DNA of 64,000 nucleotides from Pedobacter sp. FW305-3-2-15-E-R2A2 (GCF_038446955.1 NZ_CP151803.1:4712001-4776000), one strand, 5' to 3'; shown: positions 16,773 through 26,600, counted from the stretch's first letter. Notes: generated from the letters alone by a model not told the origin. Numbers and translations are program-made.

Positions 16773-18083
16773 TTAAAAAAGTGCCTGAGTATTCAAATCC
16801 TGCAACTTAGGGGATACCGCTTTTCCAATACCGCTGAATAAAATTTTCACACCCATCACTTTTCCAATTGATTTTTGATATTTTGTCCGAAGCGCTTCCT
16901 TGCCATTTAATGTAACCGTAACTACTTTATTTTTAACGGTAAGCCCTATTTCTCCACCATTTGCAGCATTAAAGGCTAAATTTCCCAAAAACTCTTCCGA
17001 ACCTACTGCCTTCAATTCAGAAAAGCTATACCTCGACAACGCAACGCAGTTTTCCTTAAACAGCGTGAGTAGATGCCGGTCTTTTTCTCCTAAAACAATA
17101 ATGGTGGTTTCGATGCATTGCACACCCGGCCTGTTTTGTTCCGCAAAAACCTTCGTAGAGAAAGAAAAATTGTCACCACTAATAGGAGATGCATGGATAT
17201 TACTATAACCGATCAGAAAAGGCTTTTTGGTATCCAGTCCGGCAGAATCCAATTGCGCTGCAGAAACGGCTATATTTTTTGGATCGAGTGGCCTTAGATC
17301 AGCAATAGGATATGCTCTTGAGGTATCATTTCCGGTATTCGCTACCCAGCCCTTAGTCTGTAAACAAACAGATACAGTGTCTATAGGTTTATCATGATGG
17401 TATAAGGTTACATAAACTACACCTGGATTTTTGAAGAACCTGGTGATTTTATCATTTCCGGTAATGGTGGCCGGAAGTGCTTCCTCCATGCAATCAAGTC
17501 TGAATTCCTCCTCCCTATCGAAAGAATGATCAGACTTTAAAGCGAAAACCGCAGTATGCGGCACACTGCCAAAAGGGTTCTCGCATATCAATTTCACGCT
17601 ATTCAACCCCCGCTCTTTATTGAAGTAAAAGAAAAGACCGATCAGAAACAATCCCCCTATCAGTGAAAAACCAACCATTACCGGAGACCTAAAAACAGAC
17701 TTCTTTAGTATCGGCTTTTTTTCGTCGACTTTAACTTCTTCTTTCGACTGTTCTTCTGCTTTTGCGATGGGATGTGAACTTCTGTAGACCAGCTCAAACT
17801 CCTGCCAATCCCGATAACCTATAAATTGGGCAAGCGCATTTCGCGTGGCTATTTGAGGATAGTAACGTTCAGATGTCTTTAATCTGCCAAAAATACGCTT
17901 GAGTGTATTTTCGCTCAAATAAACTTTGGTTTGCTGACCTAGCAGGCTACTGAGGGTGTTGTAATCTGAAACTCTCCAATCAGTTATAGGCTTATCGCCC
18001 ATTTTTTCAATGATTTTTTTGCAACAACCATCCAGGGCATCAAAGTATAATTGGTTACCGGGTGGTACAGACCTATCGCTCAT
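16773..18083 (-). CDS. Membrane-anchored protein with putative N-terminal DNA-binding domain
   Basis: A 436-residue protein with a distinctive order. A cytoplasmic helical N-terminal domain (about 10-100) holds LSENTLKRIFGRLKTS, then YYPQIATRNALAQFIGYRDW. A charged linker and a single transmembrane helix (133-154) follow, then an extracytoplasmic region of about 280 residues. The N-terminal motif recurs in Bacteroidota proteins and looks like a small helical DNA-binding unit. That role is inferred and has not been shown here. The C-terminal half resembles an Ig-like plus LamG-like sensor. It is divergent from the GH36 alpha-galactosidase, so a one-component membrane regulator of that gene is possible. 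Confidence 0.6.
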   Translation of the reverse strand: MSDRSVPPGNQLYFDALDGCCKKIIEKMGDKPITDWRVSDYNTLSSLLGQQTKVYLSENTLKRIFGRLKTSERYYPQIATRNALAQFIGYRDWQEFELVYRSSHPIAKAEEQSKEEVKVDEKKPILKKSVFRSPVMVGFSLIGGLFLIGLFFYFNKERGLNSVKLICENPFGSVPHTAVFALKSDHSFDREEEFRLDCMEEALPATITGNDKITRFFKNPGVVYVTLYHHDKPIDTVSVCLQTKGWVANTGNDTSRAYPIADLRPLDPKNIAVSAAQLDSAGLDTKKPFLIGYSNIHASPISGDNFSFSTKVFAEQNRPGVQCIETTIIVLGEKDRHLLTLFKENCVALSRYSFSELKAVGSEEFLGNLAFNAANGGEIGLTVKNKVVTVTLNGKEALRTKYQKSIGKVMGVKILFSGIGKAVSPKLQDLNTQALF

Positions 18084-18244
18084 CTAACTCTATATAACTA
18101 ATAACTAACGGATTAACCATACAAAACAATGTTTCTATTTTGGAACTCCAATTCTATTTTAACGGGCATACTTCCTGCTAAATTTACGAAACAACTTTCC
18201 TAACGGAGCAAACATAATATAATAAGCCACAACTAAAACCCACA

Positions 18245-20434
18245 ATGAGAAAATTTAAATTTCTTTTTTTACTTCCCTTAACTTTTGCGACGAATAGTTT
18301 TGCTCAAAAGACAATTCAAATTACAACGACAAGGACCGTCCTGGTATTAGAAACAGATCAGGACAACAGCTTATGGTCAACCTATTTTGGTGAAAAGCTC
18401 AAAAGTCCTGCGGAATATAAAAGTATTAGACCTTTAGACAAATACAAACCAGGCTCTGATGACCTGTTGAATAAACGGGAAGCCTATATTGCTTCAGGAT
18501 CGTTAAATCTTTTAGAACCTGGTTTAAGTATAACCCATAGCGATGGCAATAAATCAACAGTACTTACTTTTACTGCAGTTGAAGAAAAGCATTTAGACGA
18601 TAACCGAAAACTCACCATCGTACATTTAACGGACGCTAAGTATAAATTCAATGTCGACTTATATTATCTGGCCTATTTTAAAGAGGACGTCATCGAGCAA
18701 TGGACAGAGATTAAACATCAGGAAAAAGGTATTGTGATATTGAACAAATATGCATCAGCGAATCTTACCTTAAGTGGCCGGAAGTTCTTTTTAAAGAACC
18801 ATTACAGTGGCGCGGTAAGAGAAATGCGATCAGAAGAACAACAACTGCTGCATGGCATTAAAACTATTGATTCAAAACTCGGAACCAGAACCAATTTATT
18901 GCACTCTTCTTCTTTTATGGTCTCTATTGATCAGCCTGCAACAGAAGAACAAGGTGAGGTTATCGCTGGATCTTTAGCCTGGGCAGGAAATTTCAGGCTC
19001 GATTTTGAAACTTTCGACGAATACTACCTGAGAATCACTGCAGGAATTAACAACTTTTCATCCAACTACACTTTAAAAGCGGGAGAAAACTTTGTCACTC
19101 CTCGTTTTGTATATACTTATTCCTCTTCCGGAAAAGGTTTAGCCAGTAGGAACCTTCAGGATTGGGCCCGGAATTATCAATTGCTTGATGGAAAAGGAGA
19201 TCGTTCCACCATTTTAAACAACTGGGAAACTACCTATTTCGATTTTGACGACGAAAAATTAAATCAGCTAACCAAAGACACTAAAAAACTAGGTGTAGAT
19301 GTTTTTCTGTTGGATGATGGATGGTTTGGCAATAAATACCCAAGAAATGGCTCTTCGGCTGGTCTTGGGGATTGGCAATACAACAAGAAGAAACTGAAAA
19401 ACGGCATCAGTTCTTTAGGTAAAGAGGCCACCGCAAATCAGGTTAAATTTGGGATCTGGCTGGAGCCGGAAATGGTAAATCCGAAAAGTGAATTGTATGA
19501 AAATCATCCGGACTGGATCATCAGACAGCCGGATAGAAAAGAGTTCTACATGCGCAACCAGTTGGTACTGGATTTAACCAATCCAAAGGTTCAGGATTTT
19601 ATATTTAAAACGGTGGACGACATTTTTAAAGAAGTGCCTGAACTTGCCTTCATTAAATGGGATTGTAATTCATTAATATACAACGCACACTCCCCGACTT
19701 TAAAAAACCAAGACCATTTCTATATCGAATACACGAAAGGACTAACCAATGTATTGGAAAGAATCCGCAAAAAATATCCGAAAACACCAATGATGCTTTG
19801 TGCGGGTGGAGGTTCCAGAGTGGACTATGCCTCCTTAAAATACTTCACTGAATTTTGGCCAAGTGACAATACCAATGCTTACGATCGTATTTTTATTCAG
19901 TGGGAATATTCTTACTACTTCCCTTCTATTGCGGTAGACAACCACATTACCGATATGGGAAAACAGCCGGTTAAGTTTAAAACTGATGTCGCCATGATGG
20001 GCAAGCTGGGCTATGATGTCAGGGTGAATGAATTGAGTAAAACTGATTTACTTTTTAGCCAAAAAGCAGTTCAAACGTACAACAGCTTTAAAGATATCGT
20101 TTGGCATGGACAACAGTACCGGTTGCAGGATCCTTATGAAAACAAAATTACCTCAATTGCCTATGTAAATGAGACAAAAAATCAGGCTATTGTTTTTAAT
20201 TATCATGTAGCTACGCTTTTTACAAACGGCGTTATATTACCGATTAAACTAAAAGGACTGGATGCGGCCAAGAAATATCAAATAGAAGAAATCAACCTAT
20301 ATCCGGGTACAAAATCACCAATTGATAGTAGTCAGGTCTATTCAGGAGATTTTTTAATGAAAGTCGGTTTTAACCCTGAAGTCAATGCAAACAGAACTAG
20401 TGTGGTCCTGAGAGTTACATCACTCAGTCATTAA
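18245..20434 (+). CDS. Alpha-galactosidase, GH36, secreted
   Basis: A 729-residue enzyme with a signal peptide (to about residue 20). The GH36 N-terminal beta-sandwich spans about 25-310, and the catalytic TIM barrel about 315-640. The motifs LDDGW (356-360), GIWLEPEM (403-410), KWDCN with the nucleophile D473, and SDNT with the acid/base D541 are all present. It hydrolyses terminal alpha-1,6-galactose from raffinose-type oligosaccharides or galactomannan, probably in the periplasm. Its neighbours are a divergent membrane regulator candidate and, upstream, a TonB receptor, but there is no SusC/SusD pair. Confidence 0.92.
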   Translation: MRKFKFLFLLPLTFATNSFAQKTIQITTTRTVLVLETDQDNSLWSTYFGEKLKSPAEYKSIRPLDKYKPGSDDLLNKREAYIASGSLNLLEPGLSITHSDGNKSTVLTFTAVEEKHLDDNRKLTIVHLTDAKYKFNVDLYYLAYFKEDVIEQWTEIKHQEKGIVILNKYASANLTLSGRKFFLKNHYSGAVREMRSEEQQLLHGIKTIDSKLGTRTNLLHSSSFMVSIDQPATEEQGEVIAGSLAWAGNFRLDFETFDEYYLRITAGINNFSSNYTLKAGENFVTPRFVYTYSSSGKGLASRNLQDWARNYQLLDGKGDRSTILNNWETTYFDFDDEKLNQLTKDTKKLGVDVFLLDDGWFGNKYPRNGSSAGLGDWQYNKKKLKNGISSLGKEATANQVKFGIWLEPEMVNPKSELYENHPDWIIRQPDRKEFYMRNQLVLDLTNPKVQDFIFKTVDDIFKEVPELAFIKWDCNSLIYNAHSPTLKNQDHFYIEYTKGLTNVLERIRKKYPKTPMMLCAGGGSRVDYASLKYFTEFWPSDNTNAYDRIFIQWEYSYYFPSIAVDNHITDMGKQPVKFKTDVAMMGKLGYDVRVNELSKTDLLFSQKAVQTYNSFKDIVWHGQQYRLQDPYENKITSIAYVNETKNQAIVFNYHVATLFTNGVILPIKLKGLDAAKKYQIEEINLYPGTKSPIDSSQVYSGDFLMKVGFNPEVNANRTSVVLRVTSLSH

Positions 20435-20462
20435 TTAAACAAATATCTTTTAGCTCCGGCCG

Positions 20463-20591
20463 TTAGTCCTGTTTAACCTGAGATTTCATAAACGTTATTT
20501 GCTCATTCAATAATGCATTGTTGTTTGATAGAAGTTTATTGTTAATTTCTTGATTTTTAATGATTGTATCAACTTTCCAATACCATAGCAT
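20463..20591 (-). CDS. Possible small ORF or gene tail
   Basis: The minus strand encodes a 42-residue frame from ATG 20591 (MLWYWKVDTIIKNQEINNK, then a coiled, Asn/Gln-rich tail). The frame is open further upstream to about 20640 (ending TWPFRCVAGEV before the ATG), but it runs into the terminator of the 20689 gene. It could be a short membrane-associated protein or the remaining 3' end of a lost gene. Codon use looks coding-like; I do not recognise it. Confidence 0.3.
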   Translation of the reverse strand: MLWYWKVDTIIKNQEINNKLLSNNNALLNEQITFMKSQVKQD

Positions 20592-20648
20592 CACCTCTCC
20601 CGCTACACACCGGAATGGCCAAGTAAAAGGCGTCGGCAATTACCAGAA

Positions 20649-20679
20649 AAAGCCTGCAACATAGAAATCTGCAGGCTTT
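20649..20679 (-). terminator. Terminator of the 20689-25249 gene pair
   Basis: AAAGCCTGCA (20649-20658) pairs with TGCAGGCTTT (20670-20679). On the minus strand the hairpin is followed by a T-run (plus-strand AAAAA at 20647-20651), 10 bp after the stop at 20689. Confidence 0.7.
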
Positions 20680-20688
20680 CTCATTTTA

Positions 20689-21753
20689 CTAGCTTTTATG
20701 GGTCATCCTGAAAGGAACAGATCCGATCAGCATAATCGTCCTGGTTGCTTTGGACGAGGTGGCAAAAACATCGCCATTGGCCAAAAACTCCTGAGGTGTT
20801 CCATGATGATGTGCCTCAATCAGATGTCCCGGAGCAACAGCCTTTGCCTGTTCAATAAACTCATCACTAGAGCCCCATTCCCCGACAAAAGGAATGATAT
20901 TCGCCCCATCAGGAACTTCAGTTTCCCCTTTGTAATACGTCCAGCTTAATGAAGTCTCAAAACCGGGAGGATAATTGACTAGAAATGTTTGTCCGTAGTT
21001 AGGTTTTGCCACTTTAGTTTTAGGAAAATAGATCGTATTGTCCTGGTCAGGTCCGGGTACAGAAAACTGAATATAACCGTCGGTAGGAATATCCACACAT
21101 TGTAGTCCTACCATCAATTGTCCCCCATCAGGCGCTCCGATTACGGAGGCTACTCCCTGCATAGTCGGTTGTGTGGCGTCGACCTCCACTGTGTTTTTCC
21201 AGCCTACATTAGGATGAGAAACGATGAATTTTGCCATATCAGAAACACTGCCAATACTCCCAAGATCCGGCGGGATCAATTGACCATCACCATTTTCAGC
21301 CCAGGCAACAAGACAATAATGTATGCCCTGGCGTGGTGGGGTCCAACCAAAAGGAGTAATTGTACCTGCAATTCCGTCATTATCCGTATTGGCGGGCGCG
21401 TCTAATGTTTGCCAGTTTTGCTGTTTACCGGCAACAACAATACCTGCCGTCTTCCAGTTCTGAGGCCAAAGCACAATAGAGGTATCTACATAATACAGGT
21501 AAAGCGTAGTTTTCAATTGACCGGATTGCGGGTTTAGTCCACGCAAATACACCCAGTTATTGGTCAATGGCGTTTGTGTATTTGCCTGCGGTATACCTTG
21601 CTTATAGCTGTTGACATCCGACACTACCTTCGGATCGGATAATGGTATTGGTCCGGTACAAATAATGTCCGGAGAATTCGTCCAGTTTGAGGAGTTTGAA
21701 CCATTAATTGGTTCGCCAACATAATCTCTGATAAAAAAACCATTGTAACTCAT
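20689..21753 (-). CDS. Hypothetical beta-rich protein, no signal peptide
   Basis: A 354-residue protein whose family I do not recognise. It starts MSYNGFFIRDYVGEPINGSN and has no signal peptide, lipobox or membrane segment. The composition (many Gly, Asn, Pro, Thr, Trp, and motifs like WTPPRQGIHYCLVAWAE) suggests a series of beta-sandwich domains typical of surface or particle proteins. It is 34 bp downstream of the 1161-residue beta-propeller gene, so the two form an operon ending at the hairpin at 20649. Confidence 0.6.
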   Translation of the reverse strand: MSYNGFFIRDYVGEPINGSNSSNWTNSPDIICTGPIPLSDPKVVSDVNSYKQGIPQANTQTPLTNNWVYLRGLNPQSGQLKTTLYLYYVDTSIVLWPQNWKTAGIVVAGKQQNWQTLDAPANTDNDGIAGTITPFGWTPPRQGIHYCLVAWAENGDGQLIPPDLGSIGSVSDMAKFIVSHPNVGWKNTVEVDATQPTMQGVASVIGAPDGGQLMVGLQCVDIPTDGYIQFSVPGPDQDNTIYFPKTKVAKPNYGQTFLVNYPPGFETSLSWTYYKGETEVPDGANIIPFVGEWGSSDEFIEQAKAVAPGHLIEAHHHGTPQEFLANGDVFATSSKATRTIMLIGSVPFRMTHKS

Positions 21754-21787
21754 GCGCTAATTTGTTTAAAATTGATAAATGAAAATA

Positions 21788-24700
21788 TTAACTGATTTGA
21801 TTGATCATTGCCATATTGCCGCTGAAAAAACCAGCGATGAATAATCTGGAATCGTCCCGCCGCATGGCAATACCCATTGGATACTGTATATTCTGCTCCC
21901 AGGAAAGGGTCTGTATCAAACGCAAGGTTGTTGTACTCAATACCCTTATCCCGGCGATGTTTGCATCTGTAATAAAAATTCTTTTGCCGTCCTGAGAAAT
22001 CACCCCCTGCTGAAAATTGATCAGTGTGGCATACGTTGCCGGAAACTGGTATTCTTCTGATTTCAGGTCTTTGATGTTCACAACAACTATGGAAGACTTC
22101 ATATTTTCTTGCAGCACCACATAAAGCGTATTGTTGTCTGGCGAGACCACCATCGTACGGGCTAGAAGATCCATATTGATCTGGTTTGAATTTAAGCTAT
22201 ACAACCCATTACTGCTGAGCTGGAGGGTCAGTATCTTTTTGTCTGATCCAGTTCCAACGAAGACATAATTACCATCAGGTGTATATTGCATAATAATGTG
22301 ATTTGAGGCGGAAGAAGTAAATAAAGTCAGGTCAGTCTTCAGCTTATAGCTACCTTGAGTCTCATTGCAGGTATAGGCAAGAAAATAGTATTTTCCGCTG
22401 GTATCTTTGCTGATCACATACAGGTTTAAGCAATCTGCAGACATCCCCAGTTCTATTGGAAAACGTGCTACTCCGCCTGGTCCTGCAGGTATTGGAATCG
22501 TAGATTTTACAGTAAAACCTCCTGTTTCCATGACGGTGATTTCCTGCTCATCCTGTTGGATCACATACATATCTTCCGAAGTCCCGGATGGAGAAAAGAC
22601 ACACTTAATGATATCTTGTGTTTCCAACCGTGTGGAAACCGTTCCGGAATCGGTTTCATAAATAAAAATCCCTTTTGTATAGGTTGGTTGATTACTGATG
22701 AACAAAACATTATGCCAGCTCACCGCGAACTTTCCATCAGCAGAAACAACCACATCTGTGGGCTGTTTCCCAACGTTTACCGGAGTATTTCGCAGTTGAT
22801 AATTGATCAGGTTAAAGTTTGTCACACTCTGATCAGAATTTGAAACATATGCCGCAGTGCCATCGCAAGCCATAGTCACAGAAACTGGTTTCGCTCCCGT
22901 AGGTACCTCACTTTCCATGATTTTACAATTTCCAGCTCCGGAATAACAACTAATCAGTGTAGCCGTATTTGAGCCGTTGCTGACCACAAAAGCATAGGCC
23001 CTGTTGGGAGTTACAGCAATCCTGACAGGCGCCCCACTGATTTCAATGTGCTGTCCCGGAGAGGTACCATCGTCTGTTGCATTCAATGCCACCAGCACAT
23101 TACTTTCCTCACAAACCACGAGCAAGGTTCCCCCATGAGGATCTCCCACTGCGATGTCTACCGGATGAGCGGGTAACCCTCCAATACTTCTGTTGTATTT
23201 AAATTCCTGGTCGATGCCGCTGTATCCTATAACTGCAATGCTATTATCGCCGGTCATGGCCACATAGACATTCAATCCGCAAGGGTCGAGCCCTATTCCT
23301 GAAGGATTTTGCGTAATCGCGATGTCCTGCTTAACGCCAAACATATCCCCGGCTTTATTCTCAATAACAATCAGCTTTCCTGAACCAATCAGATTGGTCG
23401 TCACGAAAATGTATTTATCGTCGTTTGAAATGGCTATCCGTGCCGGTGTTCCTTCAATAGCTATCGTTTGAAGTACAGAAAAATTATAAATTCCAGTGCT
23501 GTCTTTCCATTCAATTTTAACAATGGTAACAGAACCTCCGCTATTTAATACAAACAGATACTGCCCGTCATAGGAAAAAACCTGATCTACCGGACCTGCC
23601 CCTGTCGGAATCGCGGTTGCATACTCACTAAAATCAAGTGGGTTTCGCAGACTTAGGACATTCGCTGTATTATTTAGTACTGCAATAAAGGCTGCTGAAG
23701 GAGAAGCGACTGCCGCCAGAGGATTAAACCCGCAGTCATTGGCTTGTGCTTCTATCTTAAAAGAACGAATCAATACATGACGGGCAAGCGTATGGGGATT
23801 GACGCTATCCTGAGGAATCAATGACCACATTCCAGCTGAACTGGAAGTAACCACCTTAGCACCTTTAGCAGGCACAATTTCGGTATTTCCGGAACTGTCA
23901 TCTACCAGCAACACCGTCTCATTCGTTGCTACATCCCAGAAAAATCTGGAATTATGAGGATAATCATGGTAATAAATTTCGGATGGCGTTACACCAAAAG
24001 CATTGATCACCGGCAATACATCGGCAGTAGCCCTGGAAATGGCCTGATTGGCACTGCTCCCGGGACCTGTGGCCACAAGGGTGATGATTTCCGACTTTTC
24101 CAACGTAGCGGTATAGGTATTCAATTGCGTCACATCCTCATAAAAAGGCATCAGCATCAGTGAGGTGTAATCTTTGGCAGTCCAGGAGAGCTCAACAGAT
24201 GCCGTTCCATCGACGATTACTGAAGGATTAGGTGAAATTTCCAGCGAAGTGATCGATACATGAGGGATTTTATTTAAGACAATACTGTAAGCCCCGTCGT
24301 TATATCCGGGGACATTATGGTATTGAACATGCATTAAGGTCGAACCAAGTTCAAACCTGGTAATGATGTCATCCACGTCGAAGGAAACCAATGCATCAAT
24401 ACCTATTATGGGTTTCTGACTGGGTGGCTGCAGTATCCAGCCCGGATTTTCTGCATCATTATTGGGCGTGATGGCCCATACAGATCCATTGTCCTGCTGC
24501 TGAACCTTAATGTAATCCAATGCAGATTGAGGACTGGTTAAGGCCCCGCAACCCGGCTCAGAAGGCGCATATACAAAACTAAGGGTAAAGGTGGTATTTG
24601 CATCAGCAATTACAGGAACTGGATTTGCACCTGGCTTAAATGCAAAAGTAATATTGTTCTTCACCTGGGGATATCCGTCTATCGTATTTACAATAAAAGA

Positions 24701-25249
24701 TGGGGAGGCAAGCACACAATCTATCGCTTCATGCAGGTCCTTTTTATCTTCCGGTGCATTCAGTAAGGAGACTTTAAAGTAAGTCACACTAGGAATATTC
24801 TGATAACTTATAGGGCTGACATGGAAATACCGGACCCAAAGATTAACATTGGAACCGGATGGCGGGTTTGACAAGATCAGATTCCTGATGCTGATTTCCA
24901 CCGATGGTGATGACGCGTTGATGCTTAGCTCCGCAAGGGGAGCCATCCCAATGATGCTATTTGTAAAATGCTGAAATTCCCAACCTGTCGCCTTGCAAAC
25001 AATTTGATTAAAGTCTTTAAGAGGAATCTGCAGCGGGCTTAAATCAAGATAGATCAGAGAAGCTTTGGTACTGGCAACATCATCCGGATCCACCAGACTA
25101 CCGGGAGTAAAAACAGTATGGCTAACATTGGTATCTATCGTAAAAGTAAGTTTGTTTACCAATGGGTCGTTGGTAATGTAAATTGTATTGTTCTGATCCT
25201 GGCTGTTTATGGCAAAGGACAATCCCTGAGGCGTTTGTGAGGTGTTCAT
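21788..25249 (-). CDS. Large YVTN-type beta-propeller protein with Ig-like N-terminal part
   Basis: A protein of about 1153 residues from the ATG at 25249 (MNTSQTPQGLSFAINSQDQN). The longer in-frame start at 25285 begins with a Lys-rich stretch that is not a signal peptide. Residues 1-480 hold unknown beta domains including an Ig-like unit (SLEISPNPSVIVDGTASVEL). From about 500 onward come repeated propeller blades of YncE/YVTN type (for example VSNSDQSVTNFNL, VVSADGKFAVSW, MSADCLNLYVISKD, VVSPDNNTLYVV). Such propellers usually bind proteins or polymers. The absence of an export signal in a protein that looks extracellular is odd. Confidence 0.7.
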   Translation of the reverse strand: MNTSQTPQGLSFAINSQDQNNTIYITNDPLVNKLTFTIDTNVSHTVFTPGSLVDPDDVASTKASLIYLDLSPLQIPLKDFNQIVCKATGWEFQHFTNSIIGMAPLAELSINASSPSVEISIRNLILSNPPSGSNVNLWVRYFHVSPISYQNIPSVTYFKVSLLNAPEDKKDLHEAIDCVLASPSFIVNTIDGYPQVKNNITFAFKPGANPVPVIADANTTFTLSFVYAPSEPGCGALTSPQSALDYIKVQQQDNGSVWAITPNNDAENPGWILQPPSQKPIIGIDALVSFDVDDIITRFELGSTLMHVQYHNVPGYNDGAYSIVLNKIPHVSITSLEISPNPSVIVDGTASVELSWTAKDYTSLMLMPFYEDVTQLNTYTATLEKSEIITLVATGPGSSANQAISRATADVLPVINAFGVTPSEIYYHDYPHNSRFFWDVATNETVLLVDDSSGNTEIVPAKGAKVVTSSSAGMWSLIPQDSVNPHTLARHVLIRSFKIEAQANDCGFNPLAAVASPSAAFIAVLNNTANVLSLRNPLDFSEYATAIPTGAGPVDQVFSYDGQYLFVLNSGGSVTIVKIEWKDSTGIYNFSVLQTIAIEGTPARIAISNDDKYIFVTTNLIGSGKLIVIENKAGDMFGVKQDIAITQNPSGIGLDPCGLNVYVAMTGDNSIAVIGYSGIDQEFKYNRSIGGLPAHPVDIAVGDPHGGTLLVVCEESNVLVALNATDDGTSPGQHIEISGAPVRIAVTPNRAYAFVVSNGSNTATLISCYSGAGNCKIMESEVPTGAKPVSVTMACDGTAAYVSNSDQSVTNFNLINYQLRNTPVNVGKQPTDVVVSADGKFAVSWHNVLFISNQPTYTKGIFIYETDSGTVSTRLETQDIIKCVFSPSGTSEDMYVIQQDEQEITVMETGGFTVKSTIPIPAGPGGVARFPIELGMSADCLNLYVISKDTSGKYYFLAYTCNETQGSYKLKTDLTLFTSSASNHIIMQYTPDGNYVFVGTGSDKKILTLQLSSNGLYSLNSNQINMDLLARTMVVSPDNNTLYVVLQENMKSSIVVVNIKDLKSEEYQFPATYATLINFQQGVISQDGKRIFITDANIAGIRVLSTTTLRLIQTLSWEQNIQYPMGIAMRRDDSRLFIAGFFSGNMAMINQIS

Positions 25250-25727
25250 CTGCTTTAGTTTTAGAATTACTTTTTTAAGGCGCACCTTAGGCGCAATTGT
25301 TCATTATGCTCAGAATAGCCTAAACAAGTCGGTAAAGCCGGAATGCATGTACTTATTAAAGGATAGATAATTAAAGAAGAAAAAGACCTGCAGGCTGTAT
25401 TCCAGCCGGAAGCTGAATGGGCGAATTTTCGGGTATCCATGAGAGCGGTTAATTTGAAAATTTTTGTATATTTCTGTTCAGTTACCAACCACCGGTCAGC
25501 TATTGATCATTTCACAACGCAGAATGTGCTGTTTTATGAGGGAATAAAGCTTATATATTTTTCGGGTTTTCAGGCCACAAAAAATAGGTTTGCCTTTCGG
25601 AAACCATTTGTCCGGCCGGGATGAAGCAAGACATTGATCAAATATAAATAATGAATCAAAAAGTTTCATACGTAATTCTACCTGTTTTTAGGAAGCAGTA
25701 GAATAGCCTGCCTGGAAGCTGCGTTAA
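25250..25727. other. Intergenic stretch, no gene seen
   Basis: I see no supportable gene here. A 73-codon minus-strand frame (25267-25488) reads into the propeller gene in another frame and has a non-coding composition. The upstream promoter of the propeller operon should lie here, but no exact TTTG-N19-TAnnTTTG pair was found. Confidence 0.5.
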
Positions 25728-25766
25728 AAAGAAAGCGTTCATTTTTAGCAAAAAAACGCTTTCTTT
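25728..25766 (-). terminator. Terminator after the 25789 gene
   Basis: AAAGAAAGCGTT (25728-25739) pairs perfectly with AACGCTTTCTTT (25755-25766). On the minus strand it is followed by a TTTTT-containing tail, 23 bp after the stop. Confidence 0.7.
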
Positions 25767-25788
25767 CATTCTATAACCTTATTCTCTT

Positions 25789-25986
25789 TTACACTTTCCT
25801 AAAAAATTGTTCAACCTCCGTAGCGTCTTCTTTTGATTCGGGTAGTTCTACAGTGATTTCGATAGGGTTCTCTTTTCTGTTGCTGGCAGGTATAGGAACT
25901 CCGCCGCCCAGGCCGATCCCTGTTACGGCTAGTGCAACCAGTAGCACAAGGCACAACAGCCTCCATGCCTTTTTGAAGTATCTCAT
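25789..25986 (-). CDS. Small exported or membrane protein
   Basis: A 65-residue protein. An N-terminal basic start and hydrophobic helix (about 8-27, LLCLVLLVALAVTGIGLGGG) are followed by a short acidic tail (ESKEDATEVEQFF). It is the second gene of a pair with 26050-26442, 63 bp apart. The terminator directly after it and its position after a similar exported gene support it being real. Function unknown. Confidence 0.55.
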   Translation of the reverse strand: MRYFKKAWRLLCLVLLVALAVTGIGLGGGVPIPASNRKENPIEITVELPESKEDATEVEQFFRKV

Positions 25987-26049
25987 GTTTTAATGAATAA
26001 AATGAAGCTGATAAACTTTTTAATGCCGGGTCCGGCATCAGGGATAATT

Positions 26050-26442
26050 TTATCCCATTAAAGAAAAATCATCTTCATCCAGCCCTTGGGAAATCATCTT
26101 AGGCCGGTAGAAAGAAGTTACAGGAACAATCAAAAGGGTCTTTTGCTTCAGCTGATTAAGTTGGATCAGCGCCATTTTTTGATGGAAAAACAAGACATTT
26201 ACCTGGCTTTTATCAAAACAAGGAAAATGTAGCTTTTTTAATACAACAGCATTATCATAATAATTAATTCCGGCGAGGGTAAGCGGCCTGAAGCGAGCCA
26301 GAACCTCGGTTGGAGTTTTTTGGGCCGGAATCGCAGAAAAACCCACATTCCCGCTGAGCATAAAAAAGCTCAACAGTAAAATTACCGTCAGCAAAAAGCC
26401 TGACGGTAGTTTCTTCCTATGGGTTAATGGTTCATTTTTCAT
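26050..26442 (-). CDS. Small exported or membrane protein
   Basis: A 130-residue protein with a hydrophobic segment at about 14-36 (GFLLTVILLLSFFMLSGNVGF) following a basic N-terminus, so it is a signal peptide or anchor. The rest is about 90 residues of soluble domain with a C-terminal DEDDFSLMG. I do not recognise the family. It is probably co-transcribed with the 25789-25986 gene and divergent from the ankyrin pair. Confidence 0.55.
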   Translation of the reverse strand: MKNEPLTHRKKLPSGFLLTVILLLSFFMLSGNVGFSAIPAQKTPTEVLARFRPLTLAGINYYDNAVVLKKLHFPCFDKSQVNVLFFHQKMALIQLNQLKQKTLLIVPVTSFYRPKMISQGLDEDDFSLMG

Positions 26443-26600
26443 TCCTATTTCAAAGTTAACACTTTTATGATCAGCTTCCTACAAATAACCCATCCATTCC
26501 CGGTGCATTTCAGTTGAGGTGATGCGAATCAACGGGGCCAAATATTCCGCTGATACGGCCTGATTTTTGATACCCTATAAAAAATTACGTATTTATAGAT

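Noticed and set aside
18083..18245. Polysaccharide utilisation locus around the GH36 gene.
   Set aside because: No SusC/SusD pair, no other glycosidase nearby, and the TonB receptor upstream is of another type and separately terminated.
25267..25488. A 73-codon minus-strand frame upstream of the propeller gene.
   Set aside because: It overlaps the start of the propeller gene in another frame and has no coding signs.
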